From JABDGC01 sp964466595 (lineage in GTDB: Bacteria; Pseudomonadota; Gammaproteobacteria; DSM-16500): a stretch of DNA of 28,938 bases. The notes beneath the pieces were generated by a model, which did not search any database, was not told where the DNA came from, and saw only the letters and a list, made by a program, of their open reading frames with translations. Where the stretch lies: contig CAYXNR010000026.1 in the NCBI GenBank assembly GCA_964466595.1, forward strand, positions 1-28,938, given 5' to 3'. How positions within the stretch are numbered: the stretch's first letter is position 1; each line of letters starts with the position of its first letter. Of the stretch, positions 7,949-16,748 are shown piece by piece. A program made the position numbers and the translations under genes.

Positions 7949-9229
7949 TCATACGGGAAAATAATGCTGTCCGCCTGTCATTGCTCTTGCTACCCCCGTT
8001 GTTTTTGGCAAACTCAAAGGTTGTTTCTGCAAACTTCGCACAGCTAAGTAAGCAAAAATCTGAGCTTCCATGGCTTGGCTATTCCAACCGATTTCATCTG
8101 CCTGTTTTATTTTTATATGTTCCCCTGCTTGTTCCTTGATTTTTTTTTCTAAGTGGAAACGAATCACTGGATTATTCCAACCACCGCCTGTCAAAATCCA
8201 TAAGGGCGGGAATGGAACTTGAATAAGTAGAAGACTACGAACAATTGTTTCTGCTGTAAAAGCTTCTAAGGTAGCGCAGGCATCCTCAAGCGAAAGTTCT
8301 GCTAATTCTGGAATGAGTTTGAGATCTCCACTATCGAGCGCCTTAGGTGGTGCTTTTAATAAATAATTTTGACCTTGATTATTTAAAGCCTGCTCATATA
8401 AAGCTTCGAGAACGCGAGCATTGACTATGCCTTTTTTACCATAGCGTCCGTTTTCATCCATATTTTCTTTGCCGCCACTCCGTTGTTTAACAAGACGATC
8501 AATCAAAACATTTCCCGGACCCGTATCGAAAGCGAGTAAATCTGCTTCTTGATCATTAGTAATGAGCGTGATATTTGCAATGCCGCCACAATTGACAATC
8601 GCTGCCGGAATTTTTTTATCTCTTAAGGCTAGGGCCTGATGATATAAGGGTGCAAAAGGTGCGCCTTGTCCACCTGCCAAAAGATCTTGGCTACGAAAAT
8701 CAGAAACTACAGTAATATCCAATTCATTAGCCAGCATTTGCCCATCACCGAGACTCACCGACATCTTAGCTTCAGGCCGATGGAAAACTGTTTGCCCATG
8801 ATAACCCACAACCGCGATTTTTTTATTATCGTAAGCTGTTTTTTGCAGTAATTGCTTCACTGCTTGCGCATGTAGCTGCGTGGAATGCTGAATGATTGTA
8901 GACAGTGCCGGTGGAGTTTTACTAGCTCTCCCATATAAGTAGCGAGTGAGCTCCGCAATTTTTGGAGAGAGCAGTTTTTCTCGCAAGTCCAAGGCTTCTC
9001 GTAAATATCCTTGCAAATGTTTCTCAAAGTGTTCATCCGCAAGAGCAAGCTTTCCCTTCTCTGATCGAACCGCATATTCAGCAGCTTTCAGGAGAATTTT
9101 AAATTCCCTTGTATAGGAAATCGAGCTATGACCTAAGTCTCGCAATAATGTTGCTGTGCCATCTGTTTCAAGTAGGGCGGCATCAATGCCATCCATCGAA
9201 GTACCGCTCATCAGGCCAAGGCTTAACAT
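7949..9229 (-). CDS. anmK: Anhydro-N-acetylmuramic acid kinase AnmK
   Basis: Cytoplasmic kinase that converts 1,6-anhydro-MurNAc from cell-wall recycling to MurNAc-6-phosphate, with hydrolytic opening of the anhydro ring. The N-terminal GLMSGTSMDGIDAALL, the mid VGYHGQTVFHRP, NCGGIANIT, FDTGPGNVLID and the C-terminal LTGGGWNNPVI are all family motifs. Length is 426 aa against about 370 aa in E. coli; the extra residues seem to lie in the region after the first strand (about 55-110) and in the second half. The start ATG at 9229 has only a weak AGAG upstream. It is divergent from the 590-aa membrane protein gene and convergent with dusA. Confidence 0.95.
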   Translation of the reverse strand: MLSLGLMSGTSMDGIDAALLETDGTATLLRDLGHSSISYTREFKILLKAAEYAVRSEKGKLALADEHFEKHLQGYLREALDLREKLLSPKIAELTRYLYGRASKTPPALSTIIQHSTQLHAQAVKQLLQKTAYDNKKIAVVGYHGQTVFHRPEAKMSVSLGDGQMLANELDITVVSDFRSQDLLAGGQGAPFAPLYHQALALRDKKIPAAIVNCGGIANITLITNDQEADLLAFDTGPGNVLIDRLVKQRSGGKENMDENGRYGKKGIVNARVLEALYEQALNNQGQNYLLKAPPKALDSGDLKLIPELAELSLEDACATLEAFTAETIVRSLLLIQVPFPPLWILTGGGWNNPVIRFHLEKKIKEQAGEHIKIKQADEIGWNSQAMEAQIFAYLAVRSLQKQPLSLPKTTGVARAMTGGQHYFPV

Positions 9230-9258
9230 AGGGCTCTTTCTTAAGAAATTATTAACTT

Positions 9259-9287
9259 AGTATAGCATTAACTATATGAAATGACAC
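9259..9287 (-). promoter_or_regulatory. Candidate sigma-70 promoter of anmK
   Basis: On the minus strand GTGTCA (9282-9287) and TATACT (9259-9264) are separated by 17 nt, and the -10 carries an upstream TG (TGCTATACT). It lies about 30 nt upstream of the anmK start at 9229. Confidence 0.5.
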
Positions 9288-9362
9288 GATTTTCCTCTTA
9301 ATCCTGCCTTAAGTCTCTTTTGCTACACTAGATGCTCAAGCTAAGCAAACGAGGCAGAGTAA

Positions 9363-11135
9363 ATGAGTGGTTCTAGAAAAGAATCAGTCGAAGTAGTAGC
9401 ACCAACCTGGCAGGAACTCAATGGCTGCGAGCTGCTTTGGTGCGGTGTTTTCAATCCTGCCGAGGCTCTTACAAAACTACCAATCACCAATGCTGCCTAT
9501 GTTCGCTGTCCTCAAGGTCTTTATTACGTCAATAAACAAACCAAGGAATGTTTTTGCGTACATGAGGAAATTGCACCACTCAGTACTCAAGAAACTATAA
9601 CTATAAATGATGAGGAAATTATAGCTCCAGATGATGATCAAATTATATTGATCAATAAAAAAATCTTACGCTTTGATTACGAGTTGAAAATTACTAAGCA
9701 AAGAAGCTTAACAGAGGAAGAGCTCGTATTAATAGAAAACATTACAGGTCATATGCACCGCACCAAATTGCAAAATTATCTTTATCGCTTTGGTCGTTTT
9801 TGTGCTTATTTTGTATCTATCGGCAGCGGATTTACTAATGCAGCAGCCTTTGTCAGCCTTAATCTCATCACAGGGGGCTTGGCTACAGGGATTCTTGCCG
9901 CCTTACTCTTTATTGCAGCTATTATAGGAAGCTGGTTGGTTTTTAAAAAATATGTTCCTGCTGTGCTAATTGATTTATTTGGAAGAGAAAAATTTTTTAT
10001 TGATGAAAAAGGTGAGCCTTTATCAACCGGGAAAAAAATAGCCATGGGAATTGCACTGGTGCTTTCTCTCTCGGTTGGCATCACTTTTGCAGCTCTAGGA
10101 CATAGTAGTATTTTAGCTTTGCCTACAACCTTTACTTTTCTAGCTGTTCTTTCACCGGTCCTTCCCTTTTTTGCCCCGCTATTGACGATGCTGACTTTTA
10201 TCTGTATCAGCGCTTTAATGTTTAAAGATATTGCTAAGCTCATTCAAATGGAAGACATGGTTGGTGAGTGTCGCAAATTTCTTAAAGAATTATTTAGTAC
10301 GGATCTTCATTTACCGCAGAATCAGGGTAAATCACCCGAACGCATAAGAATGCAGCAGCTTATCATTATTTTGATGGTTGTCATTTTTATTCCTCTAGCT
10401 CTGATTGCCTTAGTGCTTACCATGAAGACCTGTATGCCGGGATTAAAAGCGATCTTGGTAGAAAAACTTCCCCATCTTTCCCTGGCTGTTGCTGATACTG
10501 TTGCTAAGGTGGTCTGCCTAGGCCTCGCCTTTGTGGGACAACTTCCTTTTACTATACAATCGATTTTTTATGCTGCCTCTAGTTTCTTTACTCCAAAAAA
10601 TCCCAAAGGGGAAGGAGCGGCAGTGATCAGAGCAAGATCAGCCAAATTCTGGGAAGCTGTTCAAGTCTTTCAAATTTTTGTAAATAGCATTGCAAGCGGT
10701 ATCATGGCCATGGTCGGTGTTCCAGAAGGCTCGCCAGTGATGGAGGGAGTTGCTTTAGGTGGAGGTACTGTGACCTCGGTTTTAGCAAGTCTGGCTGGGG
10801 CTGCTGTCGAAGTGGATTGCCCTAAGCCACCACCTGAACAAAGTCAATGTGTAGATCTAGAAATGATTATGAAAAAATATACAGAACCGGGTAAGACTAA
10901 GGGAGAGATAATCATTCGTTCTGTTCCATGTAGGGAAGAGATAATCATTCGTCCTGTTCCATCTGACGTGGGAGTTTATAAATCTCTTTTAAATCAGAAT
11001 TTATTTTTTAGTAGGCTAGTATCGCAAAACTCCGCGCATCAGGACGGGCTAGAAGAAAAAGAAGACTCATCTAGAAATCATGCTAATGACTCTGATTTCG
11101 GGAGCTCTGCTACTAAAGACTTAGCTATCCGGTAA
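9363..11135 (+). CDS. Unrecognised multi-pass membrane protein, paralogue of the 3636-5879 protein
   Basis: Function unknown; 590 aa. Residues 15-60 carry a single copy of the module WQELNGCELLW followed by AAYVRC..GLYYVNK. A soluble acidic linker leads to GHMHRT (129-133) and then about six or seven hydrophobic segments (roughly 145-165, 172-194, 225-248, 258-288, 332-355, 375-402, 433-482). Shared with the 747-aa paralogue are VLIDLF.RE, the FLAVL.P.....A stretch, GEC..F.K.LF, AIL.EK.PHLS and FVGQ. The tail (485-590) is soluble, with an 11-residue tandem repeat based on EIIIR.VP at 515-536 and an acidic patch LEEKED near 563-568. The ATG follows CGAGG; a weak extended -10 (TGCTACACT near 9321-9329) is possible. 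The 3' end overlaps the convergent ABC exporter gene by 15 nt. Confidence 0.87.
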   Translation: MSGSRKESVEVVAPTWQELNGCELLWCGVFNPAEALTKLPITNAAYVRCPQGLYYVNKQTKECFCVHEEIAPLSTQETITINDEEIIAPDDDQIILINKKILRFDYELKITKQRSLTEEELVLIENITGHMHRTKLQNYLYRFGRFCAYFVSIGSGFTNAAAFVSLNLITGGLATGILAALLFIAAIIGSWLVFKKYVPAVLIDLFGREKFFIDEKGEPLSTGKKIAMGIALVLSLSVGITFAALGHSSILALPTTFTFLAVLSPVLPFFAPLLTMLTFICISALMFKDIAKLIQMEDMVGECRKFLKELFSTDLHLPQNQGKSPERIRMQQLIIILMVVIFIPLALIALVLTMKTCMPGLKAILVEKLPHLSLAVADTVAKVVCLGLAFVGQLPFTIQSIFYAASSFFTPKNPKGEGAAVIRARSAKFWEAVQVFQIFVNSIASGIMAMVGVPEGSPVMEGVALGGGTVTSVLASLAGAAVEVDCPKPPPEQSQCVDLEMIMKKYTEPGKTKGEIIIRSVPCREEIIIRPVPSDVGVYKSLLNQNLFFSRLVSQNSAHQDGLEEKEDSSRNHANDSDFGSSATKDLAIR

Positions 11136-12899
11136 AAAACCATCCGTTTGCATATTCCACAATCTCGCAAAATGACCCTTAGCCGCTAGTAATTCAGCTT
11201 TGCGCCCATCCTCTATAATACGCCCCTTATGAAAAACCAAGATACGATCCATATTGCCTAAGGTTGATAAACGATGTGCGACCACAATAGAGGTTTTATT
11301 TTTCATCAAGAGCTGTAAGCTTTCTTGAATTAATTTTTCAGTGACCGAATCCAGGGCAGAGGTTGCCTCATCTAAAATTAAAATAGGCGCATTTTTTAAA
11401 ATCGCCCGCGCGATAGCCACGCGTTGTCTTTGTCCGCCAGATAGTTTGATACCACGCTCGCCAACCAGTGTATGATAGCCATCTTCTAATTTTTCTATAA
11501 ACTCATGGCAATGAGCTAGTTTGGAGGCTTGAATCACCTCTTCTTCACTAGCACTTAGGCGGCCATAGCGAATATTGTCAAGTAGGCTGCGATGAAAAAG
11601 CGAAGGATCTTGCGGAATCAGTGCAATTTGTTCGCGTAAAGAATCTTGTGTGACCTCAGTGATATTTTGCTCATCAATTAAAATACGTCCCGCTTGTAAA
11701 TCATAGAAACGTAAAATGAGATTCACAAAGGTTGATTTACCCGAGCCTGAAAGACCAACTAAACCCACTTTCTGACCCGGTGGTATATGAACTGTAAAAT
11801 TTTTAAAGACAAGATGACGTTTTTTATAAGCAAAGTGAATATCTTCAAAATCAATTTTGCCTTGGCGAATCATTAAGGGTTGTGCTTCTGGCAGATCGAG
11901 GATATCTGGTTTTTGTTTGATTAAGCTCAGTGCCTCGCGAATCGTTCCTATCTCACGGGTGAAAATGCTAATTTGATAGCTGACAAACCAAACCCAGCCC
12001 ATGATCCAAAAGGTTTGCATCCCTACCTGAGTAAAATCGCCAAGAGAAACCCAATGGTGGATCCAGCCATGTAAGAGTGTAAAAATCATGGCAAAAATAA
12101 GAAAAAGACCACTGAAGCCCATACCGACACGCGCAAGTTCCATCACCCACATCGCTTTTTTAGCCTTGTGGATTTCGTCCAGTTGATAACGACGCAGATT
12201 TTTAGCTTCATGTTGAGTGCGTGCGAAGAGGCGAACCGTGAGCATATTGGTTAAGACATCGACAATTTTGCCACCTAAGGTAGTGACTGAATGAGAGTGA
12301 ATTTCCCATAAGGGGTCGCCATAAATCATAAAGAGCAGCGTCATGCTAAGATGCAGAACAAGCCAAATCAGAAGAATATAGGCAAAGATGGGTTGGGTGA
12401 ACCACATCATGATTAAGACAAGCACAGCGCCGGCGCCCGCTGTGACAAATTGCCAACAAAAAATCTCCAAGGTGTTTTGGCAACTAGAAGGTAGATTAGC
12501 TAGTTTTTTGGCAATATTTCCAGCAAATTGATCTGAAAAATATTCATGCGAATGCGTTTGGACATAAGAGAAAACGGCTGCGCGAATATCGGCTCGAAGG
12601 CGTGGGAAAGCATAAATGCCGACAATGCCTTGAATACGAGCATTTATTTCATTCACTATCCAGAATAATACTAAAAACAAGAGTGTCCACCGTAAGGCGC
12701 TATAAATATTTTCACGGTTTCCCTGAAAATGCTGAAGGGCATCAACAATCCGTTTTAGAAAAAAAGGAAAAAAGGCATCATTGATTGCCCAGATTGCTGA
12801 GGTAAAGGCCAAAATAAAAAATAGCAGTTTTTGTTTGCAAACAAAATGAAAGATGAAAGAATAGGCAGTTTTGGGTAAATAAATTAGCTGTGGCTTCAT
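11121..12899 (-). CDS. ABC exporter, fused membrane and ATPase domains (MsbA/ABCB-like)
   Basis: Half-transporter of the ABC exporter type, working as a homodimer in the inner membrane; substrate unknown (lipid, peptide or drug). Transmembrane domain at residues 1-330 with about six helices, ATPase domain at about 345-585. Motifs: Walker A GLSGSGKST (383-391), Q-loop IPQDPSLF (429-436), signature LSGGQRQR (487-494), Walker B ILILDEA (507-513), and the switch His in VAHRLST (541-547). The ATG at 12899 (592 aa) follows AGGTG; GTG one codon upstream is also possible. It stands alone, convergent with and overlapping the preceding membrane protein gene. The upstream 219 bp to the next gene is AT-rich and holds an 8-bp inverted repeat near 12914-12940. 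Confidence 0.92.
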   Translation of the reverse strand: MKPQLIYLPKTAYSFIFHFVCKQKLLFFILAFTSAIWAINDAFFPFFLKRIVDALQHFQGNRENIYSALRWTLLFLVLFWIVNEINARIQGIVGIYAFPRLRADIRAAVFSYVQTHSHEYFSDQFAGNIAKKLANLPSSCQNTLEIFCWQFVTAGAGAVLVLIMMWFTQPIFAYILLIWLVLHLSMTLLFMIYGDPLWEIHSHSVTTLGGKIVDVLTNMLTVRLFARTQHEAKNLRRYQLDEIHKAKKAMWVMELARVGMGFSGLFLIFAMIFTLLHGWIHHWVSLGDFTQVGMQTFWIMGWVWFVSYQISIFTREIGTIREALSLIKQKPDILDLPEAQPLMIRQGKIDFEDIHFAYKKRHLVFKNFTVHIPPGQKVGLVGLSGSGKSTFVNLILRFYDLQAGRILIDEQNITEVTQDSLREQIALIPQDPSLFHRSLLDNIRYGRLSASEEEVIQASKLAHCHEFIEKLEDGYHTLVGERGIKLSGGQRQRVAIARAILKNAPILILDEATSALDSVTEKLIQESLQLLMKNKTSIVVAHRLSTLGNMDRILVFHKGRIIEDGRKAELLAAKGHFARLWNMQTDGFLPDS

Positions 12900-13040
12900 C
12901 ACGCACCTGGACTTAAGTTATTGATAATAAAAAAATAACTTTTATTTATTCGATTTAAAATCAGTTTTCTTGCTAAGCCAGGAGTCTCATTGGAAGTTAC
13001 TCAAAAATTGAATTACTTTATTTGAATGATCATACGCTTA

Positions 13041-13069
13041 TTTAATCTAAATTTCAATTGAGGTATGAT
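13041..13069 (+). promoter_or_regulatory. Candidate sigma-70 promoter of the small Met/His-tailed protein
   Basis: TTTAAT (13041-13046) and TATGAT (13064-13069) are spaced by 17 nt. The predicted transcript would begin near 13076, which supports the start at 13119 with AAGGAG and excludes an upstream ATG at 13065 that lies inside the -10 box. Confidence 0.4.
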
Positions 13070-13118
13070 TCTTATGAAGGTGAATTGGCTTGATTATTTA
13101 TTAATTAAGGAGCGTGTA

Positions 13119-13412
13119 ATGGCTATGATGCATATTGCTTTTGGCTTAGATTTAATTGCTTTAGCGTTAGGAACGGGATTGCTAGTTTGGGCAATGAAAA
13201 ATCCCGGAAAAGGAAGTTGGCTTGGAAAGTTATTTGGCGCAATAGTCGTGATTTTATCTGTTATCTCGATTGTCTGCCTGATTTCCTGTGCCGTGAAAGG
13301 CGGCGATTGTCATCGGCCGGGGGAAGGAATGATGATGGGCTCGCTGATGTCCGAGATGCCTGATCAGGAAGGACATGATCATATGGCTAAGAAGATGGAA
13401 CATAAGAAGTAA
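13119..13412 (+). CDS. Small membrane protein with Met/His-rich tail
   Basis: Not recognised; 97 aa from the ATG at 13119, which has a strong AAGGAG 6 nt upstream. The protein has two hydrophobic segments (about residues 3-24 and 35-56) linked by a short basic loop (KNPGKGSW), a Cys pair near the end of the second segment (CLISC) and a soluble tail rich in Met and His (GMMMGSLMSEM and later GHDHMAKKMEHKK). A tail of this composition could bind Cu or another soft metal, but composition alone does not prove it. It stands as a single gene between the ABC exporter promoter region and the asd terminator, with its own candidate promoter. Confidence 0.75.
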   Translation: MAMMHIAFGLDLIALALGTGLLVWAMKNPGKGSWLGKLFGAIVVILSVISIVCLISCAVKGGDCHRPGEGMMMGSLMSEMPDQEGHDHMAKKMEHKK

Positions 13413-13420
13413 GCAGAGAA

Positions 13421-13482
13421 GAAGTGGGGTCAGGCTGGCACCTCTTTTTCAAAAGAGAGAGGCAGAAGCCTGATCCCACTTC
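13421..13482. terminator. Inverted repeat between convergent small-protein gene and asd
   Basis: Arms 13421-13436 and 13467-13482 pair at 15 of 16 positions; inside them a second pairing (CCTCTTTT with AAAAGAGAGAGG) extends the hairpin. It lies 8 nt from both flanking stop codons, which suits a bidirectional terminator, although only a short T-rich stretch follows. Confidence 0.55.
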
Positions 13483-13489
13483 CACTTCT

Positions 13490-14482
13490 TTACGCAAGTA
13501 TTTTTTCCGCAATCTCAGCCGCATCCAAAGCTGCTCCACGTCGCAAATTATCAGAAACGAGCCATAACAGAAGACCATTCGCAACTGTTGGATCTTGCCG
13601 AATACGACCTACAAAAACCTCATCCCTTCCTTCTGCTTCCAGCGGGGTGGTGTAAGCTTGTGTACTGAGTTGAATGCCAGGACTGTTTGCCAGTAAGGTT
13701 TTGACTTCCTCGAGCTCAATTTTTTTAGCAAACTCAAGGGCAAGAGAAATACTATGCCCGATCATCACGGGTACCCGCACAGAAGTAGCGGCAATTTTCA
13801 GTTGCGGCGAAATGAGTTTTTGTACTTCCTTTGCTATTTTGATTTCCTCATAAGAAAAACCATCTTCGGCAAACTGATCGATTTGAGGGATAACATTAAA
13901 GGCAATTCTGCGACTAAAATGTTTAGGCGGATAGGCGGTTGATGCATATATCGCTTGGGTTTGTTGATAGAGCTCATCCATCGCCCCTTTCCCGGCTCCT
14001 GAGGTGGATTGATAAGTAGAAGCCAATACGCGCTCTACTTTTACATAATCATGTAAGGGTTTTAAAACGACGGCAAGAGGACAGGCGACACAGTTTGCCG
14101 TGGCGATTAAGCGGTGTTGAGGATGAAGGAGCTGCATATTAATAGGGGGTACAATTAAAGGCACGTCTGGGTTTAAACGATAGGCAGAACTCGAATCAAT
14201 GACCTGAGCTCCAGCTGCCAGAGCTTTCGGTACATAGGTTTTAGAAAGATCGCTATCCGTTGCGAATAGGGCAAGGCGGCAATCTTTAAAATCGTAGTCT
14301 GCTAGATTTTCAACAGAAAACTGCTTATTTTTGACTGCTAGGGGCTCTGCGACCGAGCGGCTTGAAGCAAATAAGCGGAGTTGAGCAGGATTAATTTTTT
14401 CTCGCTCGATAAGCAATTGAAGAATTTTACGGCCCACATTACCAGTGGCACCAATCAGGGCTAGCTTATTCCGCTCTGTCAT
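13490..14482 (-). CDS. asd: Aspartate-semialdehyde dehydrogenase
   Basis: NADPH-dependent enzyme that reduces aspartyl-4-phosphate to aspartate-4-semialdehyde, shared by Thr, Met, Lys and diaminopimelate synthesis. NADP-binding GATGNVG at residues 11-17; catalytic Cys131 in ATANCVACPLAVVLKPL; the following Gln158 in STYQSTSGAG; Arg236 and His243 in VRVPVMIGHSISL. The 330-aa length and the AN.CVACPLAV form fit the common bacterial USG-1/Asd2-type group rather than the E. coli Asd. The ATG overlaps the thrC stop by 4 nt (ATGA), so it is translationally coupled as the last gene of the threonine operon. Confidence 0.95.
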   Translation of the reverse strand: MTERNKLALIGATGNVGRKILQLLIEREKINPAQLRLFASSRSVAEPLAVKNKQFSVENLADYDFKDCRLALFATDSDLSKTYVPKALAAGAQVIDSSSAYRLNPDVPLIVPPINMQLLHPQHRLIATANCVACPLAVVLKPLHDYVKVERVLASTYQSTSGAGKGAMDELYQQTQAIYASTAYPPKHFSRRIAFNVIPQIDQFAEDGFSYEEIKIAKEVQKLISPQLKIAATSVRVPVMIGHSISLALEFAKKIELEEVKTLLANSPGIQLSTQAYTTPLEAEGRDEVFVGRIRQDPTVANGLLLWLVSDNLRRGAALDAAEIAEKILA

Positions 14483-15759
14483 AACAGACCTCTTTGCTCT
14501 AAAACTTGTTTGATATCTTCAAGACGCTTGCCAACGACTATAGACTGAGTTGGTTTTTTCAGCATAGCCTGCAAAGCCGGTGCTAGCGGAAGAGGCTGCT
14601 TGAGGATGGGTTCAATGAGCTCATCAAATTTACAAGGATCGGCTGTTGCAAGAATGATCCAGGCTTCCTTTGAGAGCTTCTGTCTCGCAAAACAAGCTGT
14701 TGCGGTGTGGGGGCAAACCAGCGTGTGATAATCCTGATACATAGACAAAATTGTTTGACGAATATCCTCGTCGCTTGCACTGAAAGCGCGAACATTTTTT
14801 TTGAAGGCCTCGAAGGTGGGAAATAAGGCTGCTAAGCGTTGAAAATTGCTCGGATTCCCCACATCCATGGCCGTGGCTAAGGTAGGAATGCTCGGGCGAG
14901 GTGAGAAATGACTAGTTTGTAAGTAGTCGGGGATAACGAGATTGGCATTCGTGGCGAGTACGATTTCTCGAATCGGAAAGCCGAGGGCTTGAGCCCAAAA
15001 ACCAGCAGTGGCATTACCTAGATTACCGCTTGGAACAATAAAACCCGGCGCGGTCTGATAGTGATGATAAAATTGCAGGCTGGTATAGGCATAATAACTC
15101 ATTTGCGGTAGCAGCCTAGCAATGTTAATGCTATTTGCACTACTCAGCTGCAATTTTTTTTGCCACCAGGGATCCTGAAAGGCTGCTTTTACCAGTTTCT
15201 GACAATCATCAAAGTTGCCATCGACAGAAAGAGCAAGAACATTTCTATCCCAACAGGTGATCTGCTGTTCTTGACGCGCAGAAATTTTTCCTCGTGGATA
15301 AAGAATAATAAGCTGGAGCTGCGGTTTATGAGAAAAGGCCGAGGCGACAGCTGAACCCGTATCACCGGAGGTCGCCACCATAACAGTTATTTTTTGTTCA
15401 GCAAGCGCATTTAGTGCTTCCGCTAGAAAGCGTGCTCCAAAATCTTTAAAAGAGAGAGTGGGACCATGAAAGAGCTCAAGAAGAAAGGTTGTGGGATTAA
15501 TTGTCTTGAGTGGCAAAGGAAAGCTAAAGGCTTGGTCGCAAAAAGAAGCAAGCTTGCTTTCTAATTCATCCCCTTTAAAAAAAGGTTCTAATAATTTTTG
15601 TGTAAAGACCGGATAGGATAGAGCGGTTGAAAACGAACTCATCGAGAGCTTGGGAAGGGCTTCTGGAATAAAAAGCCCGCCATCGGGAGCAAGACCCGAA
15701 CGAATAGCTGCAGACAGCCCTTGAGGAGGCGTTTGAGCTGCGGTGCTGAGGTAATACAT
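14479..15759 (-). CDS. thrC: Threonine synthase
   Basis: PLP enzyme that converts O-phospho-homoserine to threonine. The PLP lysine is K105 in HGPTLSFKDFGARFLAEAL; the phosphate-binding motif SGDTGSAVASAF follows near 150. The 426-aa length and the N-terminal MYYLSTA... fold match the E. coli ThrC class (428 aa) rather than the shorter Bacillus class. The thrB stop is 10 nt upstream and asd overlaps by 4 nt at the 3' end. Confidence 0.95.
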   Translation of the reverse strand: MYYLSTAAQTPPQGLSAAIRSGLAPDGGLFIPEALPKLSMSSFSTALSYPVFTQKLLEPFFKGDELESKLASFCDQAFSFPLPLKTINPTTFLLELFHGPTLSFKDFGARFLAEALNALAEQKITVMVATSGDTGSAVASAFSHKPQLQLIILYPRGKISARQEQQITCWDRNVLALSVDGNFDDCQKLVKAAFQDPWWQKKLQLSSANSINIARLLPQMSYYAYTSLQFYHHYQTAPGFIVPSGNLGNATAGFWAQALGFPIREIVLATNANLVIPDYLQTSHFSPRPSIPTLATAMDVGNPSNFQRLAALFPTFEAFKKNVRAFSASDEDIRQTILSMYQDYHTLVCPHTATACFARQKLSKEAWIILATADPCKFDELIEPILKQPLPLAPALQAMLKKPTQSIVVGKRLEDIKQVLEQRGLL

Positions 15760-15769
15760 ATCTATTTTC

Positions 15770-16720
15770 CTATTTGAGGGCAGTAATGCGAGCGCCTTGC
15801 TGACTAATCGGTGCTAGCCAATAATCCGAAGCCAGGTTTTCCTTTTTTAACTGATTTTGCATAGCTTCAGCAATGATTTTTGCTTTCTCTTTGTCTGCGC
15901 TTAAGGCTAGTAGACTGGGTCCGGAACCTGAAAAAGAAAAGCCGAGGGCGCCAGCCTCAAGTGCTGCTTGTTTAAGCTGGTAAAAACCAGGAACCAAGGA
16001 CGCTCGTTGGGGTTCAATTAAAAGATCTTTGAAGGAAGCTTGCAGGAGCTGAAAATCGTTTTGATAGAGAGAGGCGATAAAAGTGGCTAAGTAGGCACTT
16101 TGTTTAATGTGATCATTTAAAGAGAGCTTGGGCTGTAGTATTTTTCTGGCCGCCTTGGTCGAAATTTTTAAATGCGGATGAATTAATACACAAAAAAGAG
16201 GAGGAATAGGTAGTTGAAGTATTTTTAAAGGATTGATTTCTTGTACTAGGGTCAGACCGCCAAAAATACAGGGCGCGACGTTGTCTGCATGTTTTTGACC
16301 GCTGGCTGCTTCTTCTCCGAGAAGGGCATACTGTGCTAATTCTAAAGGTGTTAAGGGGTTTGTTAAAAAAGCATTGCAGGCGACGACAGCGGCAACTGCA
16401 GAAGCAGCAGAGCCGCCTAGGCCTCCGCTTAAGGGAATACCTTTTTGAATATGAATTGAAAAGCCTTGCTTCAAGCCAAGCTGATCGCGCATGGCTTGAA
16501 GGGCGACTCCGGCCGTGTTTCGGGTGATTTCGAGGGGGAGCTCTTCTTTTGAGTGAAGGGCTTCGATGACCAGTAAAGAATCCTGGCGTTTGGTGAGAGT
16601 GAGATAGTCTCCGAGTTCTTCGAAGGCTAGGCCTAGAATGTCAAAGCCGACTGCGAGATTGGCGCAGGTGGCAGGGGCGAAGGCGGTTACGGTATGTAGC
16701 TTAGGGTTGATGAGTGTCAT
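15770..16720 (-). CDS. thrB: Homoserine kinase
   Basis: GHMP-family kinase that phosphorylates L-homoserine. The ATP-binding loop is GIPLSGGLGGSAASAVAAV at residues 94-112; GFSFSGSGPSLLALS is the third GHMP motif. Length 316 aa, normal for ThrB (E. coli 310). The ATG at 16720 has no clear Shine-Dalgarno sequence. A 129-bp spacer with repeats separates it from thrA, so it may depend on readthrough from thrA or on a promoter within the spacer; I see no strong one. Confidence 0.95.
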   Translation of the reverse strand: MTLINPKLHTVTAFAPATCANLAVGFDILGLAFEELGDYLTLTKRQDSLLVIEALHSKEELPLEITRNTAGVALQAMRDQLGLKQGFSIHIQKGIPLSGGLGGSAASAVAAVVACNAFLTNPLTPLELAQYALLGEEAASGQKHADNVAPCIFGGLTLVQEINPLKILQLPIPPLFCVLIHPHLKISTKAARKILQPKLSLNDHIKQSAYLATFIASLYQNDFQLLQASFKDLLIEPQRASLVPGFYQLKQAALEAGALGFSFSGSGPSLLALSADKEKAKIIAEAMQNQLKKENLASDYWLAPISQQGARITALK

Positions 16721-16748
16721 GGGAGTATTGTAGCGGGGTGAAGGGTAG

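Noticed and set aside
11121..11135. 15-nt overlap of convergent genes as an antisense control device
   Set aside because: Short 3' overlaps of convergent genes are common in compact genomes; nothing else supports regulation.
13065..13118. Upstream ATG for the small Met/His protein
   Set aside because: It lies within a good -10 box and lacks a ribosome binding site; ATG at 13119 has AAGGAG.
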